DNA of 64,000 bases from Antarcticibacterium flavum. GTDB lineage: Bacteria; Bacteroidota; Bacteroidia; Flavobacteriales; Flavobacteriaceae. A model generated the notes under the pieces. That model was not told the DNA's origin. It did no database searches and worked only from the letters and a program-made list of their open reading frames with translations. The DNA lies in the NCBI RefSeq assembly GCF_006159205.1, contig NZ_CP040812.1, forward strand, positions 1,984,001 to 2,048,000, read 5' to 3'. Both the position numbers and the translations under genes were made by a program. This document shows, one piece after another, positions 42,047 through 49,361 of the stretch; position 1 is the stretch's first letter; the number at the start of each line of letters is the position of its first letter.

Positions 42047-43006
42047 ATGCCAAATAAGGAACCTATTCTCAAGGACAACAAAGACAGATTTGTAATTTTT
42101 CCTGTAAAACACAATGATATTTGGGACTGGTTCAAGCAAGCACAGGCCACCTTCTGGACTGCTGAAGAAATAGACTTCCATCAGGACGTGCAGGACTGGA
42201 ATACCAAACTCTCCAGCCGCGAACAAAATTATCTTAAACAATTACTGGCATTCATGGCTGCTTCACAGGACTTGAGCCGTAATTTAACCGCGTCCTTAAA
42301 TACTGAAATAAAGGAGCCGGGGTCAGGATCATTTTTTGGTTTCCAGCAAATGATGGAAAACACTTACCGGGAAACTTTCTCTATGCTTTTGAATATTTAC
42401 ATTCCCGAAGAAGCAGAATATGAGGAGCTGCCAGAGAAGGTAACCTCTTCCAAAACATTTATCGAAAGATCAAATTGGCAGGCTGCTTTTGAGACCGCAG
42501 CATTTGCCGAAAGACTGGTTGCGATGGCTGCTTTAAAAGGGATTTTCTCTACGGGAACCGCTTGTGTTATTAACAGGTTGAAGAACCGCAATCTGCTCCC
42601 GGGATTAACTTATGCGGGAAACCTAATTGCAAGGGACCTTGAGACCCACAGGGATTTCGCCTGTTACTTGCATAACAATCATTTGACAAACAGGGTGAGC
42701 AAGGCCAGGATACGCGAGATCCTCCTGCAGGCTCACAGGATAGAAGAACAATTTTTCACCTCCTGCCTTCCAATTAATATGAGCGGCCTTAGTCCCGCTG
42801 CCACCACACAGCATTTAGAATTTGTTACCGATGCTTTGTTGGAAGCCTTTGGTTGTGAAAAGGAATTCGGCAGTGAAAGCCCTTATGCTTTTATGAACAA
42901 TACCCCCTCTCCACAGGTGGGAATCCTGGAAAGGAGAGCAGGAGAATTGAAAAAGACAACTAAAGAACAGGATACTAATAAGATAAACCAGAATACCGGT
43001 CATTAG
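42047..43006 (+). CDS. Ribonucleotide reductase R2-like protein with degenerate active site
   Basis: 319 residues, clearly homologous to class I R2 (NrdB) along its length: WTAEEIDFHQD 37-47, FGFQQMMEN 97-105, FAERLVAMAAL 153-163, LLPGLTYAGNLIARD 183-197. The catalytic residues are altered. The first carboxylate position is Gln 74 (Asp 75 is next to it), Glu 104 is kept, the first His is Tyr 107, the radical Tyr is Phe 111, Glu 155 is kept, the next Glu is Leu 198, and His 201 is kept. The acidic/aromatic C-terminal tail that binds R1 is absent (end KINQNTGH). No nrdA is nearby. It cannot work as a standard tyrosyl-radical R2; a regulatory or new role is inferred. The frame is intact. Confidence 0.85.
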   Translation: MPNKEPILKDNKDRFVIFPVKHNDIWDWFKQAQATFWTAEEIDFHQDVQDWNTKLSSREQNYLKQLLAFMAASQDLSRNLTASLNTEIKEPGSGSFFGFQQMMENTYRETFSMLLNIYIPEEAEYEELPEKVTSSKTFIERSNWQAAFETAAFAERLVAMAALKGIFSTGTACVINRLKNRNLLPGLTYAGNLIARDLETHRDFACYLHNNHLTNRVSKARIREILLQAHRIEEQFFTSCLPINMSGLSPAATTQHLEFVTDALLEAFGCEKEFGSESPYAFMNNTPSPQVGILERRAGELKKTTKEQDTNKINQNTGH

Positions 43007-43016
43007 GCCGACTCTA

Positions 43017-43056
43017 AGCCGGTACAGCCGTGTCCCCCATCACGGCTGTACCGGCT
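43017..43056 (+). terminator. Very stable 16-bp hairpin after the R2-like gene
   Basis: AGCCGGTACAGCCGTG and CACGGCTGTACCGGCT pair perfectly around TCCCCCAT, starting 10 bp after the stop codon. It has no T-run, so it may protect the mRNA end or attenuate read-through rather than terminate by itself. Confidence 0.65.
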
Positions 43057-43131
43057 AACGAATAGAGATGCGGAAACAGGGAAAACCGCACCTAAAGATT
43101 TTATCCCCCGACAAATAATGTCAATTACCTT

Positions 43132-43167
43132 AAAAAGGGAAGTATTCGAGAGTTTACTTCCCTTTTT
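43132..43167 (+). terminator. Terminator upstream of dgt
   Basis: AAAAAGGGAAGTA and TACTTCCCTTTTT form a 13-bp stem with a 10-nt loop, followed by TATTATTTTT. It separates the R2-like gene from dgt. Confidence 0.8.
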
Positions 43168-43243
43168 TATTATTTTTGGCAGCCGGGCAAAAATACCTGC
43201 AGCAGGGAAATGAAAGGGATAATTCAAATAAAATAGCACAATA

Positions 43244-44590
43244 ATGATGAACTGGGAACAGCTCCTTTCTCTAAAGAGATATGGAGATAAAAACAAAAGG
43301 TTACGCAAGGAACAAAATGAGACCCGGCTGGGTTTTGAAGTAGATTATGACAGGATCATCTTCTCCCAGGCATTTCGAAGTTTGCAGGACAAGACCCAGG
43401 TCATCCCCCTTTCAAAAACAGATTTTGTTCACACCCGCCTTACCCATAGTTTGGAAGTATCTGTAGTGGGACGTTCCCTGGGCAGGCTGGCAGGACAAAA
43501 GATCCTGGAAAAGCACCCGCACCTTAACACCATCCACGGTTACCAGATGAATGATTTTGGCGCTATAGTAGCCGCAGCTTCCCTGGCACACGATATTGGG
43601 AATCCGCCGTTTGGACATTCGGGTGAAAAGGCGATTGGAGAATATTTCAGCCTTGGAAATGGCAAACGATTTAAAGACCGGCTTACCGCAGGAGAATATG
43701 AGGACCTCATCAGGTTTGAAGGAAATGCAAACGGCTTTAAAATCCTTACCCAGACCCGGCCCGGGATTGAAGGAGGTATACGCCTGTCCTATGCCACCCT
43801 GGGAGCATTTATAAAATACCCAAAGGAATCCCTTCCGCATAGACCCACCCGAAATATAGGTGATAAGAAATTCGGCATCTTTCAAACCGAGAAAGAGATA
43901 TTTGAGGAAGTGGCTGGAGAACTAGGGCTTTTACAGGTGAGAAAAGGAGAACAGGTAGCTTTTGCAAGACATCCACTCGCGTTCCTTGTGGAGGCTGCAG
44001 ATGATATTTGTTATACCATCATTGATTTTGAGGATGGGATCAATTTAGGCCTTATCGATGAGGAATATGCCCTGGAATATCTCATTAAGCTGGTAAAGAA
44101 CAGCATCAATACTGCCAAATACAATGCCCTTACCAATACTGCCGACAGGCTTAGCTACCTGCGGGCACTGGCCATTAATACTCTTATAACCGAAGCGGTA
44201 GAGATCTTCCTGAAGAATGAGGAGGCTATCCTCAAGGGCGAATTTCACGAATCCCTTTTTGATAAGAGCAGCTATGAAGCCCAGATCAAGGATATTATAA
44301 AAATAAGCGTGGAAAAGATCTACCAGAGCGAAGAGGTGATCAATAAGGAGATTGCCGGCTATAAAATGCTCTCCCACCTGCTGGACACTTATACCAGTGC
44401 TTTCCTTCCCGCCAGCCCTGAGGAAGAGGATTCCAATTTTAATGGCCTGGTAAGAAAATCTGTAGCAAGATTAAATCCAGGGGAAGGATCTGTTTACAAC
44501 ACCCTCCTGGAAATATGCTCCTATACCGCTTCGCTTACAGATGGGTTTACGGTGGCGTCGTTTGAAAAATATAAAGGGTTGAGATTGTGA
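43244..44590 (+). CDS. dgt: Deoxyguanosinetriphosphate triphosphohydrolase-like protein
   Basis: 448 residues of the HD superfamily. The metal-binding residues are visible: His 68 in RLTHSLEV, HD 116-117 in SLAHDIGNPPFGHSGE, and the distal Asp in VEAADDICYTIIDFEDG near 250. Dgt-type enzymes split dNTPs into nucleoside and tripolyphosphate, controlling dNTP pools and phage growth. The length is normal for the type-1 subfamily. A start 3 nt later (second Met) is equally possible. Its stop is followed by NNCAAGA heptamers. Confidence 0.92.
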   Translation: MMNWEQLLSLKRYGDKNKRLRKEQNETRLGFEVDYDRIIFSQAFRSLQDKTQVIPLSKTDFVHTRLTHSLEVSVVGRSLGRLAGQKILEKHPHLNTIHGYQMNDFGAIVAAASLAHDIGNPPFGHSGEKAIGEYFSLGNGKRFKDRLTAGEYEDLIRFEGNANGFKILTQTRPGIEGGIRLSYATLGAFIKYPKESLPHRPTRNIGDKKFGIFQTEKEIFEEVAGELGLLQVRKGEQVAFARHPLAFLVEAADDICYTIIDFEDGINLGLIDEEYALEYLIKLVKNSINTAKYNALTNTADRLSYLRALAINTLITEAVEIFLKNEEAILKGEFHESLFDKSSYEAQIKDIIKISVEKIYQSEEVINKEIAGYKMLSHLLDTYTSAFLPASPEEEDSNFNGLVRKSVARLNPGEGSVYNTLLEICSYTASLTDGFTVASFEKYKGLRL

Positions 44591-44768
44591 TCGTCGCCGC
44601 GGAGGCGGAATCAAGAGGCAAGAGACAAGAATCAAGAACCAAGAAACAAGAGACTTCTGGATTAGAAAATTGAGAAGAGAAGAGAGAAGTTATAGTACCG
44701 CCACTCTGATAATCACAATTTTAAAACATAGTTAACTACTTAAAATTTTTAAGTAGCTCAAATAACTT
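44591..44768. repeat. NNCAAGA heptamer array and spacer
   Basis: About 44611-44655 is a run of ATCAAGA, GGCAAGA, GACAAGA, ATCAAGA, ACCAAGA, AACAAGA, then AGAGAAG heptamers near 44670-44690. The rest is AT-rich spacer. Confidence 0.75.
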
Positions 44769-44923
44769 GTCCCGTAGGGACTATCTATGGGTAGAAAAAA
44801 TAATCCCAACGTCTACCTGTGCCGTAGGTACAGAATATGACACAAATTTTATATGCCGTACCTAAAGGCACGAGATTTTTTTACCTGGTTCGATTCTACC
44901 CATATGTAGTCCCTAACGGGACA
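44769..44923 (-). repeat. TGTCCCG palindromic MITE-like element, copy B
   Basis: 155 bp, starting TGTCCCGTAGGGACTATC and ending CCCTAACGGGACA. It equals the reverse complement of copy A (28292-28448) with scattered differences, including the inner GTGCCGTAGGTACAG and GCCGTACCTAAAGGCAC pair. Confidence 0.8.
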
Positions 44924-44964
44924 AAGCAGAAATCCTGATTATATAAAATCCAGTCTCGCCAGGT

Positions 44965-44997
44965 AAACCTCACAGGTTTTAAAAACCTGTGAGGTTT
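44965..44997. repeat. AACCTCACAGGTT hairpin, copy 2
   Basis: AAACCTCACAGGTTTT pairs with AAAACCTGTGAGGTTT. Same core as 27960-27991; it follows palindromic element B after 41 bp. Confidence 0.75.
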
Positions 44998-45055
44998 GAA
45001 CGTGAAAGAAAGCAAAAAGAGAACTTAACTAAGAGATGGGAGTTTGAAAATTTCT

Positions 45056-45355
45056 TTATCCAGAGATCCTCTTTTTTAAGTCCATTCTCTCGTGTAGAAT
45101 TCTTGAAATTTCTACATAATTCTCATTCATCACTCGATAAAAAATAATATGTCGGTTCGTTTTTAAACCTAACAAACCCGGAGTGATCCCGTCATAATTC
45201 TTACCGAGATTTGGATCATTAGCAATTTGGCGACAAATGGGAATAAGTGTTTCGTAATATTTATCGGCTTGCTTTTCAGACCAGAATTCACGCGTATATT
45301 CCCAAATTCCAGACAAGTCCTGAACGGCTTTATTAGTCAGCCTAAATCCGGCCAT
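45056..45355 (-). CDS. parE: ParE/RelE superfamily toxin
   Basis: 99 residues with the ParE pattern: FRLTNKAVQDLSGIWEYTRE, WSEKQADKYYETL, GLLGLKTNRHIIFYRVMNEN and VEISRILHERMD. ParE toxins poison DNA gyrase. Its ATG directly follows the TAA of parD, so translation is coupled. The pair is likely functional because both genes are full length. Confidence 0.92.
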   Translation of the reverse strand: MAGFRLTNKAVQDLSGIWEYTREFWSEKQADKYYETLIPICRQIANDPNLGKNYDGITPGLLGLKTNRHIIFYRVMNENYVEISRILHERMDLKKRISG

Positions 45356-45598
45356 TTATTTTCTACCTGCTTTTAAAGATTTCAGATGTCTTTTTGGATC
45401 GAAATCAGTAGCAATCCCGCTATCAATCCCTTCCTGAATGGCGATCCTTAAAACAGCAGCTTTGTTTTCCTCCTCTTCTAAAAGCCTCAATCCTGCTCGT
45501 ATAACTTCACTAACGTTTTTATAGCGCCCTTCTTCAATACGGCTTTTCACAAACTGTTCAAAATATTGCCCAAGGGAAATGGAGGTGTTTTTATTCAT
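45356..45598 (-). CDS. parD: ParD antitoxin, ribbon-helix-helix
   Basis: 80 residues: N-terminal RHH domain (NTSISLGQYFEQFVKSRIEE, VSEVIRAGLRLLEEEE), then a toxin-binding tail (GIDSGIATDFDPKRHLKSL). It neutralises ParE and represses the operon, probably through the TACCA-N5-TGGTA repeat 25 bp upstream. Confidence 0.93.
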   Translation of the reverse strand: MNKNTSISLGQYFEQFVKSRIEEGRYKNVSEVIRAGLRLLEEEENKAAVLRIAIQEGIDSGIATDFDPKRHLKSLKAGRK

Positions 45599-45622
45599 AA
45601 AACTACATATTGAACTCTAATA

Positions 45623-45637
45623 TACCAAAAATTGGTA
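45623..45637 (-). promoter_or_regulatory. ParD operator TACCA-N5-TGGTA
   Basis: TACCA AAAAT TGGTA is centred about 32 bp upstream of the parD start. Its twin precedes the decayed parD at 28957-28971. Confidence 0.6.
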
Positions 45638-45793
45638 TAAATTCAGTTTTTCTGATTGATAAATTTCTACGAGGAAGGATTGAAAGAAATATTAAATAAT
45701 CAAAATCCAGTCTCGCCAGGTTTTGAGCCTGAAAGAACGATTTTCGTATAGTCTTGATCTGAAGTTTAGAAAATAGGACAAGGGCATCAGGCT

Positions 45794-46855
45794 CTAAAAA
45801 TTATAAACCACTCCCACTCCAAGCATTTGCTTCCACTGAATACGCGGGCCAAGGGTTTCCAGCTGGCCATCTCCATTAATGTCCTCGCGCACCTTTACAT
45901 CGTCATCATAGCGCACGTGTGAGCCAATACTGGCTTTAATGAAGTCATTCACCTGCATATTCACATTGAGCTCCCAGTCCACATCGATATTTCCAAACCG
46001 GTTAAGATAATCTGAATACAGGCTTAATTGATTATCCAGATTTACGTTATCAAATATCTCTTTGGTAAAACCGCTGGTGAGCAGGATCCCGAGCTCGGTA
46101 CGTACTCTTTCTCCATCTTCGATTATGTTACCCTCCTCATCCCTAATTGCAGGGGTAACCCCAAACCGTCCCTGATTCGCCAGCGTCCTGTCCAGAACGA
46201 AGGTGGATTTTTGTGTTACCGGGGAGAGGTATACTGTTAGATCTTCTCTTGGGTGTGTATATTCTGTTCCTATCCCGATAAAAATATAACCCGGAGCCAT
46301 GAATTTGGAAATGGGTTGTTCGGTATCAGGATATCTGTACCCATTGGCGAACTGGGTATTAAAATTGAATTTTGCCGAATACCGAAAATCTGATATCGAG
46401 TCCCTCCTGTAACCAAAGGTAGAGTTCACTACTATTTGATCTTCAGTTTTTCTAAGTTCCCTGCCTTCCTGCGCATTGATCCCATAGCGTACCTGGGCAT
46501 TACTTCGCCAGGAAAGGAGATCTTTTTGATAACGGCGTTCAAAATTCCCATGGAACAATGCTGAAACCGAATTGTTTCCCCCTGCATTCCAGTTCACGAA
46601 AGCTACCTCATTAAAGTTGACTCCCACGGCATTCTTTTTTGTCCAGAATATCATCACCTCCTGCGGCACATCGGCCACACTCTCCACACTGGTAGAATCT
46701 ATAGTGGGCAAGGCAGTACCTGTAGTATCAATACCAACCAGGGGTTTGAACTCTGCCTTTATAATTCGGGGAGCAGCCGGCATCGCAAAGATCCCGGTGG
46801 TAAAAAATAAGAAGCATATTAAAAAGGGAACGGGGTATTCAATTCTTTTAAACAT
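45794..46855 (-). CDS. DUF3078 outer-membrane beta-barrel protein
   Basis: 353 residues with a signal peptide (about 1-24). The DUF3078 signature FNEVAFVNWNAGGNNSVSAL (about 80-99) opens a series of amphipathic beta strands ending in the aromatic C-terminus GVGVVYNF, typical of outer-membrane insertion. The function is unknown. It follows dxs by 23 bp on the same strand and may share its transcript. Confidence 0.9.
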   Translation of the reverse strand: MFKRIEYPVPFLICFLFFTTGIFAMPAAPRIIKAEFKPLVGIDTTGTALPTIDSTSVESVADVPQEVMIFWTKKNAVGVNFNEVAFVNWNAGGNNSVSALFHGNFERRYQKDLLSWRSNAQVRYGINAQEGRELRKTEDQIVVNSTFGYRRDSISDFRYSAKFNFNTQFANGYRYPDTEQPISKFMAPGYIFIGIGTEYTHPREDLTVYLSPVTQKSTFVLDRTLANQGRFGVTPAIRDEEGNIIEDGERVRTELGILLTSGFTKEIFDNVNLDNQLSLYSDYLNRFGNIDVDWELNVNMQVNDFIKASIGSHVRYDDDVKVREDINGDGQLETLGPRIQWKQMLGVGVVYNF

Positions 46856-46878
46856 AATATTCTGCAGGGACTACAAAT

Positions 46879-48654
46879 TTAACTTAACAAGTCCGTCATG
46901 GTCTTTCCTATACTCTCAACGTCAATTTTGGCAATTTCATATAATTCTTCCAAACTTCCGTGTTCAATAAACTCATCTGGGATCCCAAGGCATTTTATGG
47001 TAGCGCTATATGAATGTAAGGCTGCAAATTCCAGCACCGCGGTACCGAAGCCTCCTGTCACCGCAGCATCCTCTACTGTGATCACCTTCGCAAAATTATG
47101 GAATATATCGTGAAGCAGGCTCTCATCCAGAGGTTTAACAAATTTGGCATCAAAATGTGCGATTTTCCCCGGTTTATTTATTAGATCGATAGCCTTCTCC
47201 ACATTATGAAAAATACTGCCAATACTTATAACAGCAATCCTGCTTCCTTTCCTTACCTGTTCCCCTTTTCCATATTCCATTTTTTTGAACGGCAGCTGCC
47301 AGTTGGGAAATACACCTCTCCCTCGCGGATATCTTATAGCAATAGGGCCCGGCAGTTCTTCCTGTACCGTGTAGATCAAATTACGCAGGTCATGTTCATT
47401 TGCAGGAGCTGCGATCATCATATTGGGAATACATCGTAAATATGATATATCAAAGACACCATGATGCGTAGCCCCATCCTCGCCAACCAGCCCTGCCCTG
47501 TCAAGACAGAATATTACAGGTAGATTTTGCAGCGCCACATCGTGGATCACCTGGTCATAAGCTCTTTGAAGGAAAGTGGAATAGATCGCACAAAAAACGC
47601 TAAGCCCCCGGGTAGCCATACCGGCTGCCAGGGTTACAGCGTGCTGTTCGGCTATACCCACATCAAAGGCCCTTTCAGGAAAAGCCTCCATCATATATTT
47701 AAGAGAACTTCCGGTGGGCATTGCCGGGGTAATTCCTATGATCTTTTCGTTCTTTTGAGCCAGTTCAACAAGGGTAAGTCCAAAAACATCCTGATATTTA
47801 AGGGGAAGCCCGTAGGTATCATACGGCAGCAGTTCCCCGGTATCTGGCACAAATTTACCCGGGGCGTGATATTTCACCTGGTCCTCCTCAGCCTTTTTGA
47901 GCCCTTTCCCTTTTGTAGTGATCACATGCAGGAACTTGGGACCATCAACTTTTTTCAATTCCTCCAGGGTTTTTATAAGCCCAGGGAGATCATGCCCGTC
48001 TACCGGACCAAAATATTTAAAATTAAGGGCTTCAATAATATTATCCTGTGCAGGTTTATATCCTACCCTCGCTTTGGTAAGGTATTGCTTTAAAGCGCCA
48101 ACACTGGGATCAATTCCAATGGCATTATCGTTAAGGATGACAAGCAGGTTTGCCTTTGTCACCCCGGCGTGGTTGAGGCCTTCAAAGGCCATCCCGCTGG
48201 CGATAGAGGCATCTCCAATTACGGCGATATGCTGCCTCTCCAGGTCTCCCTGCAAGGCCGAGGCAATGGCCATTCCCAGTGCTGCAGAGATGGAGGTGGA
48301 GGAGTGACCCGTACCAAAGGTATCGTACTCACTCTCGCTGCGCCTGGGAAATCCGCTAAGGCCTTCCAGCTGCCTGTTCGTATGGAACGACTCTCTTCTC
48401 CCGGTAAGAATCTTATGGCCATAAGCCTGGTGGCCCACATCCCATACAAGGAGATCATTGGGAGTATTAAAAACATAATGCAATGCGATTGTGAGTTCCA
48501 CCACCCCAAGACTGGCACCCAGATGGCCCTCCTTGGTCGCTACGATATCTATGATGAATTTCCTTAATTCACCCGCCAATGCCGCCAGCTTTTCCTCAGG
48601 AAGTTCCCGTAACTGCGCAGGAGAATCAATTTTATTCAGGATTTTATATGCCAT
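46879..48654 (-). CDS. dxs: 1-deoxy-D-xylulose-5-phosphate synthase
   Basis: 591 residues. It joins pyruvate and glyceraldehyde-3-phosphate, the first step of the MEP isoprenoid pathway, using thiamine diphosphate. Evidence: HLGASLGVVELTIALHYVFN and DVGHQAYGHKILTGR near the start, the ThDP/Mg motif GDASIASGMAFEGLNHAG (GDG is GDA here, as in some homologues) with LVILNDN, then the transketolase domain with DVGIAEQHAVTLAAGMA and DRAGLVGEDGATHHG. The length is slightly short of the 620-residue E. coli form, as common in Bacteroidota. Confidence 0.97.
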   Translation of the reverse strand: MAYKILNKIDSPAQLRELPEEKLAALAGELRKFIIDIVATKEGHLGASLGVVELTIALHYVFNTPNDLLVWDVGHQAYGHKILTGRRESFHTNRQLEGLSGFPRRSESEYDTFGTGHSSTSISAALGMAIASALQGDLERQHIAVIGDASIASGMAFEGLNHAGVTKANLLVILNDNAIGIDPSVGALKQYLTKARVGYKPAQDNIIEALNFKYFGPVDGHDLPGLIKTLEELKKVDGPKFLHVITTKGKGLKKAEEDQVKYHAPGKFVPDTGELLPYDTYGLPLKYQDVFGLTLVELAQKNEKIIGITPAMPTGSSLKYMMEAFPERAFDVGIAEQHAVTLAAGMATRGLSVFCAIYSTFLQRAYDQVIHDVALQNLPVIFCLDRAGLVGEDGATHHGVFDISYLRCIPNMMIAAPANEHDLRNLIYTVQEELPGPIAIRYPRGRGVFPNWQLPFKKMEYGKGEQVRKGSRIAVISIGSIFHNVEKAIDLINKPGKIAHFDAKFVKPLDESLLHDIFHNFAKVITVEDAAVTGGFGTAVLEFAALHSYSATIKCLGIPDEFIEHGSLEELYEIAKIDVESIGKTMTDLLS

Positions 48655-48898
48655 AGCAACAAAGGTACATTTTGGATTTGAATTTGGAAGGCCAAAAATT
48701 TTGGTTGGCGGTAGGGGATGTGGTATGAAGGCAGCATGCTGCGTTTCTACAATTTAATTTTCCCCCTTTGTGGCTGGCGATGGTGGGGACGCAGCATGCT
48801 GCGTCCCTACAGATTCATCTGCCTTGTATCTTGTTTCCTGGTTCTTGTTTCTTGATTCTTGTTTCTCCTTTCCATATCTTTTCAGCAAAATCTAAAAA
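48655..48898. repeat. GCAGCATGCTGC palindromes and TCTTGNN heptamers
   Basis: GCAGCATGCTGC at 48731-48742 and the larger palindrome GACGCAGCATGCTGCGTC at 48788-48805, each followed by GT...CTACA text. About 48825-48870 is a TCTTGTA/TCTTGTT/TCTTGAT heptamer run ending near the tadA leader. Confidence 0.7.
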
Positions 48899-49351
48899 AT
48901 GCAAATCACTCCCTTTGATGATACTTATTTTATGCAGAAGGCAATTGCTGAGGCAGAACTGGCATATGAGAGGGGGGAAATTCCTGTTGGGGTGGTAGTG
49001 GTGATCAACAACAGGATCATTGCCCGGGGACATAATCTTACTGAAACTCTGAACGATGTCACTGCTCATGCTGAAATGCAGGCCATCACAGCAGCAGCCA
49101 ATTTTCTTGGGGGGAAGTATCTCAAGGACTGCACGATGTACGTTACCCTGGAACCCTGCCAGATGTGCGCCGGGGCATTATACTGGAGTCAGCTATCGCG
49201 ATTGGTTTTTGCTGCTGAAGACCCTCAGAGAGGTTACAGGGCTATGGGTGGTAAACTTCATCCAAAAACAAAGGTTTCCCACGGCACTATGGAAACTGAA
49301 GCATCAGGTTTACTGAAGCGTTTCTTTATAGAAAAAAGAAATTTGAAATAG
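48899..49351 (+). CDS. tadA: tRNA-specific adenosine deaminase
   Basis: 150 residues. Zinc site HAEM (His 57, catalytic Glu 59) and PCQMC (Cys 87, Cys 90), with the TadA-type C-terminus ending LLKRFFIEKR. It converts A34 to inosine in tRNA-Arg(ACG). Homologous guanine deaminases share the fold, but the length and NDVTAHAEMQAI pattern favour TadA. It converges on the sugar transporter gene with a 10-bp gap. Confidence 0.92.
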   Translation: MQITPFDDTYFMQKAIAEAELAYERGEIPVGVVVVINNRIIARGHNLTETLNDVTAHAEMQAITAAANFLGGKYLKDCTMYVTLEPCQMCAGALYWSQLSRLVFAAEDPQRGYRAMGGKLHPKTKVSHGTMETEASGLLKRFFIEKRNLK

Positions 49352-49361
49352 TTCCTCGCGT

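Noticed and set aside
42047..43006. Assignment of the R2-like protein to metal-free class Ie
   Set aside because: Class Ie keeps the tyrosine (as DOPA) and both His; here Tyr is Phe and one His is Tyr.
47527..48567. Plus-strand frames of 130-190 codons over dxs
   Set aside because: Antisense shadows of dxs, which has all catalytic motifs in the minus frame.
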